Part shown: positions 9,632 through 18,811 of the stretch, one piece after another | How the letters are laid out: each line of letters begins with the position of its first letter | Numbering within the stretch: position 1 is the stretch's first letter | Source: Limnohabitans sp. Jir61 | GTDB lineage: Bacteria; Pseudomonadota; Gammaproteobacteria; Burkholderiales; Burkholderiaceae_C | NCBI RefSeq assembly: GCF_003063545.1 | Contig: NZ_NESD01000001.1 | Location: 372,001 to 436,000, forward strand | DNA: 64,000 nt | Reading direction: 5' to 3' | Position numbers and translations under genes: made by a program | Notes under the pieces: generated by a model | Told to the model about the DNA's origin: nothing | The model's input: the letters and a program-made list of their open reading frames with translations, nothing else | Databases searched by the model: none

Positions 9632-10626
9632 TGGCTACGTTGACCGCATTCGTACTGGCAGCCTTTGTGGGCTACGCTGGTTCTTGGTATCTGGGCATGA
9701 TCGAAGGCAACTTTGCCTTGCTCATGTTCATGGCCACCGTCGTCACCGGCATTTACTGGTTGGCCGAGCAGTTCTACTTCTTGCCCCAGCGTAAAGCTGC
9801 GGCTGAAGCCCTGCAAGCCCAAGCCGACAAACGCACCGCTGAGTTGAATGCCCAGGGTATTACTCAAACCGATGTAAACGTGACCGAGGCCAAAGAGCGT
9901 CTGTACATGCAGCCTTGGTGGCTGGATTGGACAGCGGGCCTGTTCCCCGTCATCGCCGTGGTTTTTGTGTTGCGCTCATTTTTGTTTGAGCCCTTCAAAA
10001 TTCCATCGGGTTCCATGATTCCCACTTTGCATGTGGGCGACCTGATTTTGGTGAACAAGTTCCACTACGGCGTGCGTCTGCCTGTGCTCAATACCAAGCT
10101 GACCGATGGCAACCCTGTGCAGCGCGGCGATGTCATGGTGTTTCGCTACCCACCCAAACCTAGCCTCGATTACATCAAGCGCGTCATTGGCGTGCCCGGT
10201 GACGAAGTGGCTTACTTGAACAAGCAGCTCACCATCAACGGTCAACCCGTTGCCAAAGCACCGCGTGCGGATTTCTTTGAGCAAGACAGCATGCGTTACA
10301 TCACGCAGTTTGAAGAAAAGCTGCCTGTGGGTTCCAAGCCTTCCGAGATGAAGGACATGCGCATCCACAACCTTTTGAACGACAAGGACCGTCCTTCGTT
10401 CATTCCGGGTGCGGAAGACTTCGCATTCAAAGACAACTGCCACTACACCGTCGAAGGCGTGACCTGCAAAGTACCAGCTGGCCACTACTTCATGATGGGT
10501 GACAACCGCGACAACTCACTCGACTCGCGCTATTGGGGCTTTGTGCCTGAGCAAAACATCGTGGGCAAAGCCTTCTTTGTTTGGATGAACTTTGGCAGCC
10601 TCTCGCGCATCGGCGCATTTCAATGA
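9631..10626 (+). CDS. lepB: Signal peptidase I (LepB)
   Basis: LepB cleaves Sec and Tat signal peptides on the periplasmic side of the inner membrane. The 331-residue protein has an N-terminal transmembrane anchor, a basic loop, and a second membrane segment before the catalytic domain. The Ser128/Lys183 dyad lies in PSGSMIPT and YIKRVIGVPGDE, and the GDNRDNSLDSR signature follows. It is translationally coupled to lepA and overlaps rnc by four bases. Confidence 0.97.
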   Translation: MATLTAFVLAAFVGYAGSWYLGMIEGNFALLMFMATVVTGIYWLAEQFYFLPQRKAAAEALQAQADKRTAELNAQGITQTDVNVTEAKERLYMQPWWLDWTAGLFPVIAVVFVLRSFLFEPFKIPSGSMIPTLHVGDLILVNKFHYGVRLPVLNTKLTDGNPVQRGDVMVFRYPPKPSLDYIKRVIGVPGDEVAYLNKQLTINGQPVAKAPRADFFEQDSMRYITQFEEKLPVGSKPSEMKDMRIHNLLNDKDRPSFIPGAEDFAFKDNCHYTVEGVTCKVPAGHYFMMGDNRDNSLDSRYWGFVPEQNIVGKAFFVWMNFGSLSRIGAFQ

Positions 10627-11342
10627 CATCGCGCGCACGTTCAGACCGACCCAGCCCGTCTCAACAACAAATCCTTGAGACGCTTCAAGCGCGCTTGGAG
10701 TACACCTTTCAAAACCCTGCGTTACTCACGCAGGCGCTGACGCACCGCAGCTTCAGCTCTGACCATTACGAGCGCTTGGAGTTCTTGGGTGACTCGGTGC
10801 TCAATTTGGCCGTAGCCAATATGCTCTACAAGCAGCTCGGCACTTTGCCTGAGGGCGACTTGTCCCGCGTGCGCGCCAACTTGGTCAAGCAAGACACTTT
10901 GCACCACTTGGCGGTTGAGCTGGGCTTGTCTGGCATCCTGCGTTTGGGCGAGGGCGAGATGAACTCTGGCGGCCAAAAGCGCCCCTCCATCTTGGCTGAT
11001 GCCCTCGAAGCTGTGTTGGGTGCGGTGTATCTCGACGCAGGTTACGTGGCTGCAGACGCTTTGGTGCAACGCATTTTTGCCAAGGTTGAAATCAACCCCG
11101 ACATGCAAGCCGTGGGCAAAGACGCCAAAACCGAATTACAAGAATGGCTGCAAGCACGCAAGTTCAAGCTGCCTATCTACCGTGTGGTGGGCACCTTGGG
11201 TGCAGCGCACAAACAAACGTTTGATGTGGAATGTGAAGTTCCAGAACTAGCCCGCTGCGAGCGTGGCATTGGCGGCTCGCGCCGCGCAGGAGAGCAAGCC
11301 GCCGCAGCAGCCATGCTCCAAGTGATTAAAGAGAATCTATGA
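10623..11342 (+). CDS. rnc: Ribonuclease III
   Basis: RNase III cleaves double-stranded RNA in rRNA maturation and mRNA turnover. The 239-residue protein has the catalytic signature [11 protein letters not shown] near residue 47, a second acidic patch in [15 protein letters not shown], and a C-terminal double-stranded-RNA-binding domain with [12 protein letters not shown]. The ATG at 10623 overlaps the lepB stop (ATGA) and agrees with the family length better than in-frame starts upstream. The lepB-rnc-era order is conserved. Confidence 0.96.
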   Translation: MTSRARSDRPSPSQQQILETLQARLEYTFQNPALLTQALTHRSFSSDHYERLEFLGDSVLNLAVANMLYKQLGTLPEGDLSRVRANLVKQDTLHHLAVELGLSGILRLGEGEMNSGGQKRPSILADALEAVLGAVYLDAGYVAADALVQRIFAKVEINPDMQAVGKDAKTELQEWLQARKFKLPIYRVVGTLGAAHKQTFDVECEVPELARCERGIGGSRRAGEQAAAAAMLQVIKENL

Positions 11343-11354
11343 ACCCCCACGCAC

Positions 11355-11422
11355 ATCACTTCGTGTATTCGCTGCCCCCCGAGGGGGCGCTGGCCTCCTT
11401 AGAGGCGGCTCGTCAGGAGGCC
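11355..11422. repeat. GC-rich REP-like hairpin element between rnc and era
   Basis: The rnc-era gap holds two short hairpins: GCCCCC-CGA-GGGGGC (11374-11388) and GCCTC-CTTA-GAGGC (11393-11406). GGCCTCC (11392) also pairs with GGAGGCC (11416), and the GGAGG in the latter doubles as the era ribosome site. Text of the type CTTCGTGTATTCGCTGCC with a C6/G5 hairpin resembles dispersed intergenic repeats I recall from Comamonadaceae genomes. That recollection was not checked, and only one copy was noticed here. Confidence 0.5.
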
Positions 11423-11427
11423 ACAGC

Positions 11428-12432
11428 ATGACCACTCCAAACAACGAACAAACCTTGCAAGACATCGATGCCATGCTGGCTGCCAGCAAAGGCAACCGTG
11501 TTGTCGCCAGTCAAGCGGTGGTGGCACCTGCCGACCAACGCTGTGGCCTGATTGCCATCGTGGGCAAACCCAACGTGGGCAAGTCCACCTTGCTCAATGC
11601 TTTGGTCGGTCAAAAAATCAGCATCACTTCACGCAAGGCACAAACCACGCGCCACCGCATCACGGGCATGCACACCCAAGGCGCGGCGCAATATGTGTTT
11701 GTGGATACGCCCGGTTTTCAAACCATCCACGGCAACGCCTTGAACAAATCGCTCAACAAAGCTGTGCAAGGCGCAGTGGGCGATGTGGACGTGGTGTTCT
11801 TGGTGGTCGAGGCGGGTAGCTTTACTTCGGCGGACGAAAAAGTGTTGTCGCTCTTGGCCCCCGGCATTCCCACCATCTTGGTGGCGAACAAGCTCGACAC
11901 CATGAAGAACCGTCCCGAGATCATGCAGTGGCTGCAGGCCATGCAAGACCGTCATCCCTTTGCCGAAATCGTGCCCATGTCGGCCAAGAACGACAAAGAT
12001 GTGCAGCGCCTCTTAGGCATTGCCGAAAAATACCTGCCCGAGCAAGCGTGGATGTACGCCGCTGACGAGCTGACCGACCGCAGCGAAAAATTCATGGCCG
12101 CCGAAATGGTGCGCGAAAAATTGTTCCGCCTCACCGGTGACGAATTGCCCTACACCTCGACCGTCGTGATCGACAAGTTCGAAGAAGAAAAGGGCAAGAC
12201 CAAAGGCGTTAAACGCTTGGTGCGCATTGCCGCCACCATCGTGGTCGAACGCGATGGTCACAAAGCCATGGTCATTGGCGACAAAGGCGAGCGCTTGAAG
12301 CGCATGGGCATGGAAGCCCGCACCGAGTTGGAAAAACTCTACGACGCCAAAGTGTTCTTAGAGCTGTGGGTCAAAGTGCGCTCGGGTTGGGCCGACGATG
12401 CAGCGCGGGTGCGTAGCTTTGGCTACGAGTAA
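11428..12432 (+). CDS. era: GTPase Era
   Basis: Era is an essential GTPase for 30S ribosome assembly and 16S rRNA maturation. The G1 motif GKPNVGKST lies near residue 46, followed by DTPGF, NKLD and a C-terminal KH RNA-binding domain ([13 protein letters not shown]). At 334 residues it is longer than the usual roughly 300, because about 38 residues precede the GTPase domain. The ATG has a strong GGAGG site, which supports the long form. Confidence 0.96.
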   Translation: MTTPNNEQTLQDIDAMLAASKGNRVVASQAVVAPADQRCGLIAIVGKPNVGKSTLLNALVGQKISITSRKAQTTRHRITGMHTQGAAQYVFVDTPGFQTIHGNALNKSLNKAVQGAVGDVDVVFLVVEAGSFTSADEKVLSLLAPGIPTILVANKLDTMKNRPEIMQWLQAMQDRHPFAEIVPMSAKNDKDVQRLLGIAEKYLPEQAWMYAADELTDRSEKFMAAEMVREKLFRLTGDELPYTSTVVIDKFEEEKGKTKGVKRLVRIAATIVVERDGHKAMVIGDKGERLKRMGMEARTELEKLYDAKVFLELWVKVRSGWADDAARVRSFGYE

Positions 12433-12448
12433 ATCCAGCACCTTCACA

Positions 12449-13216
12449 ATGACGCGGGGCATTCCCCGCATCCATGACGAGCCCGCGTTCGTGGTGCACC
12501 GCTACGACTGGAGCGAGTCCAGCTTGATTTTGGAAACCTTCACCCGCCACTTTGGTCGAGTGGCTTTGGTGGCCAAAGGCGCTAAAAAACCCACCTCCAA
12601 CTTTCGCCCTGTGCTGCTGCCTTTGCAGCCGCTGTACGTGAGCTATTCGGGCGATGCCGAAATTCGCACCTTGAAGGGCGCTGAATGGGTGGGCGGCCAC
12701 ATCATGCCCACGGGCGAGGCGCTGCTGTCTGGCTATTACATCAATGAGTTGTTGCTTCGCCTGCTGGCGCGTGATGACCCGCACCCCAACTTGTTTGATC
12801 TGTACCGCCAAGTGGTGCAAGTATTGGCCTCGGGCCATGAGGGCACGATAGCCCCCGCACTGCGCGCCTTTGAGCTGCTGCTGTTGCGCGACATCGGCTT
12901 CTTGCCCGAGCTCAACGCCCAAACCCTCACGCTTAGCCCTTTGCAGCCCGACGCCTTGTATGTGCTGGTGGCTGAGGGTGGCTTGCGTACCCATAACGCG
13001 CAAGACCGCACAGGCCTAGCCGGCAGCGTGTGGTTGCAGCTGCACGACAGCCTGTCTACAGACGCGCCATTCACCGCCACGCTGCGTTTGTGCGCCGAGA
13101 TGCCACCCGAGCATCGCAACGCCTTGCAGGGCCAGTTACGGGCCTTGCTGCACTACCATTGCGGGGTCAAAACACTGCGCACGCGGCAGATGATGATTGA
13201 CCTGCAATCCCTTTGA
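12449..13216 (+). CDS. recO: DNA repair protein RecO
   Basis: RecO loads RecA at single-strand gaps together with RecR. The protein begins with an OB-fold ([20 protein letters not shown]) and continues with the helical C-terminal domain ([19 protein letters not shown]). The ATG at 12449 gives 255 residues; an in-frame ATG at 12398 would overlap era by 35 bp and is less likely. It sits in the conserved era-recO-pdxJ order, 8 bp before pdxJ. Confidence 0.93.
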   Translation: MTRGIPRIHDEPAFVVHRYDWSESSLILETFTRHFGRVALVAKGAKKPTSNFRPVLLPLQPLYVSYSGDAEIRTLKGAEWVGGHIMPTGEALLSGYYINELLLRLLARDDPHPNLFDLYRQVVQVLASGHEGTIAPALRAFELLLLRDIGFLPELNAQTLTLSPLQPDALYVLVAEGGLRTHNAQDRTGLAGSVWLQLHDSLSTDAPFTATLRLCAEMPPEHRNALQGQLRALLHYHCGVKTLRTRQMMIDLQSL

Positions 13217-13224
13217 TTTACGCA

Positions 13225-13974
13225 ATGTCCAAACACACACAAACAGCCCTGTCGGTCAACCTCAACAAAGTGGCCTTGGTGCGCAACACGCGCCATTTGG
13301 GTATTCCCAGCGTCACACGCGCAGCCACGCTGTGCTTAGAGGCGGGCGCTGCGGGTATCACCGTGCACCCACGCCCTGACGAGCGCCACATTCGCGCTGG
13401 CGATGTGCACGACTTGGCGACTTTGCTCAAAGCTTGGCCCGACCGCGAGTTCAACATCGAAGGCAACCCGTTTCACAACCTGATGAACTTTGTGCGCCAA
13501 GTGCGCCCCCATCAAGTGACCTTTGTGCCCGACAGCGAAGGCCAGTTCACCAGCGACCACGGCTGGACATTTCCGCAAGACGCTGAGCGCTTGAAGCCGC
13601 TCATCGACGAAGCTAAAGCTTTGGGTGCGCGTGTGAGCTTGTTCATGGACCCGATCCCTGAAGCGATGGCTGCGGCTAGAGCCGTGGGCGCTGACCGCGT
13701 AGAGCTGTACACCGAGACTTATGCCTCGACCTATGGCACACCCCAACAAGCAGACGTGCTGGCCGCCTTCAAAGCCACGGCAGAAGCCGCTTTGGCTGCA
13801 GGCCTTGGCATCAACGCCGGCCACGACCTGAACCGCGACAACCTGCACACCTTCCTCACCACCGTGCCCGGCGTGCAAGAGGTGTCGATTGGACACGCCT
13901 TGATTGCCGACGCGCTAGAGCTGGGCTACACAGAAACCATTCGCGCGTACAACGCGTGCATGCCGCAGGCTTGA
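13225..13974 (+). CDS. pdxJ: Pyridoxine 5'-phosphate synthase (PdxJ)
   Basis: PdxJ condenses 1-deoxyxylulose 5-phosphate with 3-amino-2-oxopropyl phosphate to form pyridoxine phosphate. The 249-residue TIM-barrel protein has the typical [14 protein letters not shown] start, HPRPDERHI phosphate/substrate region, and GINAGHDLN and SIGHALI motifs near the end. The ATG at 13225 fits family starts; an in-frame TTG four codons upstream overlaps the recO stop. acpS follows almost immediately. Confidence 0.97.
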   Translation: MSKHTQTALSVNLNKVALVRNTRHLGIPSVTRAATLCLEAGAAGITVHPRPDERHIRAGDVHDLATLLKAWPDREFNIEGNPFHNLMNFVRQVRPHQVTFVPDSEGQFTSDHGWTFPQDAERLKPLIDEAKALGARVSLFMDPIPEAMAAARAVGADRVELYTETYASTYGTPQQADVLAAFKATAEAALAAGLGINAGHDLNRDNLHTFLTTVPGVQEVSIGHALIADALELGYTETIRAYNACMPQA

Positions 13975-13982
13975 GGCGACGC

Positions 13983-14381
13983 ATGATTTACGGCATCGGC
14001 ACTGACATTTGCGACATTCGCCGTATCCGTGCGTCTTTAGAAAAGCACGGCGAACGCTTTGCGCAAAAAGTGCTGAGCGACAACGAGCTAAACACTTATC
14101 GCGTCCGCAGCGAGCGTTGGCCCGAGCGCGGTGTGCGCTATGTGGCCACACGTTTCTCGGCCAAAGAGGCGTTCAGCAAAGCCATTGGCATGGGCATGCG
14201 CATGCCCATGACGTGGCGCTTGTGCGAAGTGGCCAAGCTGCCGAGCGGTCAGCCTACCATCGTGCTGCACGGCGTGCTCAAAGAATGGTTTGAAGCCAAA
14301 GGCCTCACCGCCCACGTCAGCGTGAGCGACGAGTCCGACTACGCCACCAGCTACGTGGTGGTTGAAACACACACCGCCTAA
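13983..14381 (+). CDS. acpS: Holo-ACP synthase (AcpS)
   Basis: AcpS transfers 4'-phosphopantetheine from CoA to Ser37 of acyl carrier protein. The 132-residue protein opens with [13 protein letters not shown] (metal-binding Asp) and has [13 protein letters not shown], the second metal/catalytic motif. The pdxJ-acpS pairing is widely conserved in proteobacteria. Its substrate AcpP is encoded about 10 kb to the left. Confidence 0.96.
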   Translation: MIYGIGTDICDIRRIRASLEKHGERFAQKVLSDNELNTYRVRSERWPERGVRYVATRFSAKEAFSKAIGMGMRMPMTWRLCEVAKLPSGQPTIVLHGVLKEWFEAKGLTAHVSVSDESDYATSYVVVETHTA

Positions 14382-14394
14382 GAACATTCGATTT

Positions 14395-15477
14395 ATGTCT
14401 CACCACGCCCCCCTCATTCTTGACATCGTAGGCACTCAGCTCACCGCGGCTGACCGCAAGCGCTTGCTGCACCCGCTCACAGGCGGCATCATTTTGTTTG
14501 GCCGCAACTGGGCCAATCGCCAACAGCTCACCCAGCTGTGCGCCGACATCAAGGCCGTGCGCTCTGACTTACTCATTTGCGTCGACCATGAAGGCGGGCG
14601 CGTGCAGCGCTTTCGCAACGATGGCTTCACGCACATCCCACCCATGCGCGCCTTGGGCGAGCTGTGGATGAAAGACAAAAAGAACCAGCCTGGCAGCGGT
14701 GCGATGGCCGCCATGGACGCCGCCACCGCCAGCGGCTACGTGCTGGCCAGCGAGCTGCGTGCGTGCGGTGTGGACTTCAGCTTCACCCCCGTGCTCGACC
14801 TCGACCACGGCGAGAGCAGCGTGATTGGCGACCGCTCATTCCACCGCGACCCACGCGTGGCCACCACGCTGGCCAAGAACGTCATGCACGGCTTGTTGTT
14901 AGCGGGCATGGCCAACTGCGGCAAACACTTTCCTGGCCACGGCTATGTGAAGGCTGATTCGCATGTGGACATTCCCGTGGACAAGCGCAGCCTCAAAGCC
15001 ATCTTGGGTGACTGTGCTTTGCCTTACCAATGGCTCACCACCACGCTCAACAGTGTGATGCCCGCCCACGTCATTTATCCCAAGGTCGATGTCTTGCCCG
15101 CAGGCTTCTCGCCACGTTGGTTGCAAGACATCTTGCGTGGTCAGTTGCATTTCAATGGTGCGATCTTCAGCGACGATTTGTCGATGGAAGGCGCACGTCG
15201 CATTGAAGGCCGCTCGGTCAGCTTTGCCGAAGCCGCAGTGGCTGCGCTGAACGCAGGCTGCGACCTGGTGCTCTTGTGCAACCAAAGCGTTGGCGACGGC
15301 CATGCGGTGGACGAGATGCTGGAAGGCTTGACCGAACGCCTCGTTAAAAACCAATGGCACGCCAGTGACGCGAGCGAACAACGCCGTCGCGCACTGCTGC
15401 CCAAAACTTCGCCGCTAGCTTGGGACGCGCTGATGACTCACCCCGCATACTTGCGGGCTTTGGACTTGTTGCCTTAA
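14395..15477 (+). CDS. nagZ: Beta-N-acetylhexosaminidase (NagZ)
   Basis: Cytoplasmic glycoside hydrolase family 3 enzyme that removes N-acetylglucosamine from anhydro-muropeptides during peptidoglycan recycling. The 360-residue protein has the NagZ signature KHFPGHG followed by the DSH segment near residue 183, and the nucleophile-type DDLSMEGA motif. The ATG at 14395 matches family starts. It ends the conserved lepA-to-nagZ run. Confidence 0.95.
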   Translation: MSHHAPLILDIVGTQLTAADRKRLLHPLTGGIILFGRNWANRQQLTQLCADIKAVRSDLLICVDHEGGRVQRFRNDGFTHIPPMRALGELWMKDKKNQPGSGAMAAMDAATASGYVLASELRACGVDFSFTPVLDLDHGESSVIGDRSFHRDPRVATTLAKNVMHGLLLAGMANCGKHFPGHGYVKADSHVDIPVDKRSLKAILGDCALPYQWLTTTLNSVMPAHVIYPKVDVLPAGFSPRWLQDILRGQLHFNGAIFSDDLSMEGARRIEGRSVSFAEAAVAALNAGCDLVLLCNQSVGDGHAVDEMLEGLTERLVKNQWHASDASEQRRRALLPKTSPLAWDALMTHPAYLRALDLLP

Positions 15478-15514
15478 ACCGCACACACGTCCACCACCAC
15501 CCACGAAAGCTCCC

Positions 15515-15718
15515 ATGGCAACGCCCAATTACAACTACGAAAAACGCCAACGCGAGTTAGCCAAGAAGAAGAAAAAAGAAGAAAAGTTGCGCGAGCGTGA
15601 TGCCCGCAAAACTTCACCCGATGGTGAGTTTGGTCAGAACCCAGACATGAACGCTGAGCCAGACCACAGCCAAAACCCAGATGGCGAAGCGCCTGTCGCG
15701 CCTCAAAGCCAACCTTGA
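15515..15718 (+). CDS. Small lysine-rich hypothetical protein
   Basis: The 67-residue protein has a very basic N-terminal helix with a Lys/Glu run (residues about 8-30) and an acidic, Asn/Gln/Pro-rich tail. I recognise no domain. The highly charged helix suggests nucleic-acid or ribosome contact, which is speculation. It starts with ATG 37 bp after nagZ and may be the last gene of that operon. Codon usage looks like its neighbours. Confidence 0.65.
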   Translation: MATPNYNYEKRQRELAKKKKKEEKLRERDARKTSPDGEFGQNPDMNAEPDHSQNPDGEAPVAPQSQP

Positions 15719-15740
15719 GTTTTTAACCAGGAGTTCAGCC

Positions 15741-16703
15741 GTGTTTCCATCACGTCGTCACCTTGTCGTTTTAGCCTTGGCCTTGAGCTGCTGCTTTGCT
15801 GCTGCTCAAAACACCAAGCCCATCAAACTGATGGTCGGCTTTCCGCCCGGCGGTGGCACTGATGCGGTGGCCCGCATCTTGGCTGAAAAACTCAAAGACG
15901 AGTTGGGCACCGCCGTGGTGGTCGAGAACAAACCCGGCGCGGGTGGCCAGTTGGCAGCACAAGCTTTGAAGGCCGCATCTGCGGATGGCACAGTGTTGTT
16001 CTTGTCGCATGACCACACCATTTCCATCTTGCCTTTGGTGGTCAAGAACCCAGGCTATGAGCCATCGAAAGACTTTGCACCCGTGGCTGGCTTTGCCACG
16101 TTTGTGAACGCCTACGCTGTGTCGGGCGGCACACCTGCCAAGACATTCAGCGAATACGTGGCATGGGTCAAAACTCAGGGCGGCAAAGGTGCGGTGGGTA
16201 TTCCTGCACCAGCCTCCACACCAGAGTTTTTGGTCAAAGTAGTGGGCGACAAGTTCAAGCTCGATTTGGTCTCTGCGCCATATCGCGGCAGCGCACCCAT
16301 GATGGCTGACATGTTGGGCAATCAAATTGCCGCAGGTGTGGGCTCAGTGCCTGACTTCATCGAGAACCACAAAGCTGGCAAAGTGCGCATCGTTGCTGTG
16401 TTGGGTGCTAAGCGCCAAGCCGCATTGCCCGATGTACAGACGTTTGGTGAACTGGGCTTGAGCGGCTTGGACGACATGCCTTACTACGGCATCTTCGCGC
16501 CTGTAGGCACACCACAAGCCACCATCAACCAATTTGGCGCGGCCTTGTCCAAAGTGTTGGCCATGCCCGATGTGCATGACCAGCTCACCAAAATGGGCCT
16601 GACCGTGGGCTACATGAACTCACACCAGCTCGAGCAACGCGAACGCGCCTACACACAGGTGTGGACCAAGCTCATCAAGAACAGCGGCTTTCAGCCGCAA
16701 TAA
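15741..16703 (+). CDS. Bug-family (TctC-like) solute-binding protein
   Basis: Periplasmic binding protein of the Bug family, thought to capture carboxylates or related small organic anions for tripartite tricarboxylate transporters or for signalling. The GTG start at 15741 follows AGGAG and gives 320 residues with a signal peptide ending near FAAAQ. Typical Bug motifs follow: VGFPPGGGTD, the Asn-Lys-Pro-Gly-Ala-Gly ligand loop, and PYRGSAPM. No TctA or TctB membrane gene is adjacent, as is usual for orphan Bug genes. The ligand cannot be told from sequence. Confidence 0.88.
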   Translation: MFPSRRHLVVLALALSCCFAAAQNTKPIKLMVGFPPGGGTDAVARILAEKLKDELGTAVVVENKPGAGGQLAAQALKAASADGTVLFLSHDHTISILPLVVKNPGYEPSKDFAPVAGFATFVNAYAVSGGTPAKTFSEYVAWVKTQGGKGAVGIPAPASTPEFLVKVVGDKFKLDLVSAPYRGSAPMMADMLGNQIAAGVGSVPDFIENHKAGKVRIVAVLGAKRQAALPDVQTFGELGLSGLDDMPYYGIFAPVGTPQATINQFGAALSKVLAMPDVHDQLTKMGLTVGYMNSHQLEQRERAYTQVWTKLIKNSGFQPQ

Positions 16704-16706
16704 AAC

Positions 16707-17093
16707 ATGGCAATACCTTGGCTCTCCGCACTCAAAGTCATCCCATGGGGTGATGTAATTTCTCACGCGCCCAGCGTGCTTGAAAAAGCGCGCGATCTGA
16801 TGGCCCGCAAACCTGCGGATGTGCCCCCTCACTCGATGGCCACACCCAACGTGCACGACGATGTGCCAAGTTTGGGTGAGTTGAAAAACCGTTTGCTTGC
16901 AGCTTCGGTGCAACTCGATGAGTTACAACAGCGCCAAATACAACTCACACAAACCGTGAGCGAGCTGGCCGAGCAAAACGCGGGCTTGGTGTCTGCCGTG
17001 AGTGGCTTGCGTCAGACGCTGCGCCTCATGGTGGTTGGGCTGGCGCTGTCTTTTGTGGGCCTAGGCGCTGTGGCGTACAAACTGTTTTTCTAA
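16707..17093 (+). CDS. Hypothetical C-terminally membrane-anchored protein
   Basis: The 128-residue protein has a soluble N-terminal part, a predicted coiled coil at about residues 53-100 (LGELKNRLLAAS to AVSGLRQ), and one C-terminal transmembrane helix (LMVVGLALSFVGLGAVAYKL). This topology suits a tail-anchored scaffold or regulator. It begins three bases after the Bug gene and is followed by a strong terminator. No family was recognised. Confidence 0.7.
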   Translation: MAIPWLSALKVIPWGDVISHAPSVLEKARDLMARKPADVPPHSMATPNVHDDVPSLGELKNRLLAASVQLDELQQRQIQLTQTVSELAEQNAGLVSAVSGLRQTLRLMVVGLALSFVGLGAVAYKLFF

Positions 17094-17111
17094 ACTGAAC
17101 ACGCCCAATAA

Positions 17112-17151
17112 AAAACGCCTCCTAGCGCATCGCTAAGAGGCGTTTTGTTTT
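17112..17151. terminator. Bidirectional terminator between convergent genes
   Basis: AAAACGCCTC pairs perfectly with GAGGCGTTTT, with an inner TAGCG/CGCTA stem. T tracts occur on both strands, so it can stop the plus-strand hypothetical gene and the minus-strand lysS transcript. Confidence 0.9.
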
Positions 17152-17162
17152 GCGCAGCGTGT

Positions 17163-18704
17163 TTATGCTTCGCGGCGCAATGCGGGGAACAAAATGACGT
17201 CGCGGATGCTGGGACTGTCGGTCAACAACATCATCAAGCGGTCAATGCCAATGCCGCAGCCGCCGGTGGGTGGCATGCCGTATTCGAGGGCGCGCACAAA
17301 GTCGTGGTCGTAGAACATGGCTTCGTCGTCGCCGCTGTCTTTGGCGGCCACTTGGGCGTGGAAGCGGGCGGCTTGGTCTTCGGCGTCGTTCAACTCGCTA
17401 AAGCCATTGCCGAACTCGCGGCCTGTGATGTAGAGCTCAAAGCGCTCGGTCACATCGGGCTTGCTGTCGCTGGCGCGGGCCAAGGGTGAAATCTCGACAG
17501 GGTGCTCGCAGATGAAGGTGGGCTGCCACAGCTTGTCTTCCACCGTCTCTTCAAAGTACATCACTTGCAAGCTGGCCAAGCTGCGTGTGCTAAGTTTGTC
17601 TTTCTCTTCTTTGAAACCGAGCTTTTGCAAAGCGTTGATCAACCATGTGATGTTGTCCACGTTGTCGCCAGCTTCGGTGTGCTTGAGGATGGCTTCACGG
17701 ATGGTGAGGCGCTCGAATGGTTGGCTCAGGTCCACAGCTTTGCCGCCGTAGGTGAGTAGCAATGTGCCAGCGGCCTTCATGGCGGCGTCGCGCACCAGCT
17801 CTTCGGTGAAGTGCATCAGGTCTTGGTAGTTCCAATACGCGGCGTAGAACTCCATCATGGTGAACTCGGGGTTGTGGCGCACCGAGATACCTTCGTTACG
17901 GAAGTTGCGGTTGATCTCAAACACGCGCTCAAAGCCACCCACGATCAAGCGCTTCAAGTACAGCTCAGGCGCGATGCGCAAGAACATTTCTTGGTCCAGC
18001 GCGTTGTGGTGTGTGGTGAACGGCTTGGCATTTGCACCGCCTGGGATGGGGTGCAGCATGGGCGTTTCAACTTCGAGGAAGTTGTGTTGCACCATGAAGT
18101 CGCGAATACCGCTGACCGCTTTGCTGCGCGCCATGAAGCGTTTGCGTGCGGTTTCGTCCGTCATCAAATCGACGTAGCGTTGACGGTATTTGATCTCTTG
18201 GTCAGCCACGCCGTGGAACTTGTCGGGCATGGGGCGCAGGCTCTTGGTCAGCATGCGGATGCTGGTGGCGTGAATCGACAATTCGCCTGTGCGGGTTTTG
18301 AACAGCTTGCCTTCGCAAGCCACGATGTCGCCCAAATCCCAGTGTTTGAAATCGGCGTACAGCTCCTCGCTCACGTCATCGCGTGTCACGTAAATCTGGA
18401 TGCGGCCTGTGCTGTCTTGCAGCGTGGCAAAGCTGGCTTTGCCCATCACGCGCTTGAGCATCATGCGGCCTGCAACTTTGGCGAACTGACCTTCTTCGGT
18501 CAACACCTCGGCGGTCTTGTCGCCATGCAGCTCGTGCAAGGTGGCGGCGTGGTGCGCGGGTTTGAAATCGTTGGGGAAGGCAACGCCTTGGCCCGCAGCT
18601 TGACGCTCGCGCATGACCTTGAGCTTTTCGCGGCGCTCGGCAATGAGTTGGTTTTCGTCGACGGGAGCGGCTTCTGGCGTGGCGGGGGTGTTGTTGTTAG
18701 ACAT
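17163..18704 (-). CDS. lysS: Lysyl-tRNA synthetase, class II
   Basis: LysS charges tRNA-Lys. The 513-residue protein has an N-terminal OB-fold anticodon-binding domain and a class II catalytic core: motif 1 around [18 protein letters not shown], motif 2 [20 protein letters not shown], and motif 3 [11 protein letters not shown] near the C-terminus. Length and order are normal. The gene directly upstream on the same strand is an AT-rich insertion, so the native promoter may lie in the 107-bp gap. Confidence 0.97.
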   Translation of the reverse strand: MSNNNTPATPEAAPVDENQLIAERREKLKVMRERQAAGQGVAFPNDFKPAHHAATLHELHGDKTAEVLTEEGQFAKVAGRMMLKRVMGKASFATLQDSTGRIQIYVTRDDVSEELYADFKHWDLGDIVACEGKLFKTRTGELSIHATSIRMLTKSLRPMPDKFHGVADQEIKYRQRYVDLMTDETARKRFMARSKAVSGIRDFMVQHNFLEVETPMLHPIPGGANAKPFTTHHNALDQEMFLRIAPELYLKRLIVGGFERVFEINRNFRNEGISVRHNPEFTMMEFYAAYWNYQDLMHFTEELVRDAAMKAAGTLLLTYGGKAVDLSQPFERLTIREAILKHTEAGDNVDNITWLINALQKLGFKEEKDKLSTRSLASLQVMYFEETVEDKLWQPTFICEHPVEISPLARASDSKPDVTERFELYITGREFGNGFSELNDAEDQAARFHAQVAAKDSGDDEAMFYDHDFVRALEYGMPPTGGCGIGIDRLMMLLTDSPSIRDVILFPALRREA

Positions 18705-18811
18705 CTAAAGGGGCGTGTGTAGGGAAAGGGCTGCCCAAACGGGAAGAGCAGCAAACCACATATTTTAAGAGTAAGGCGAGTTAGTTAATGAGCTAATGAT
18801 TTGGAAGGCCA

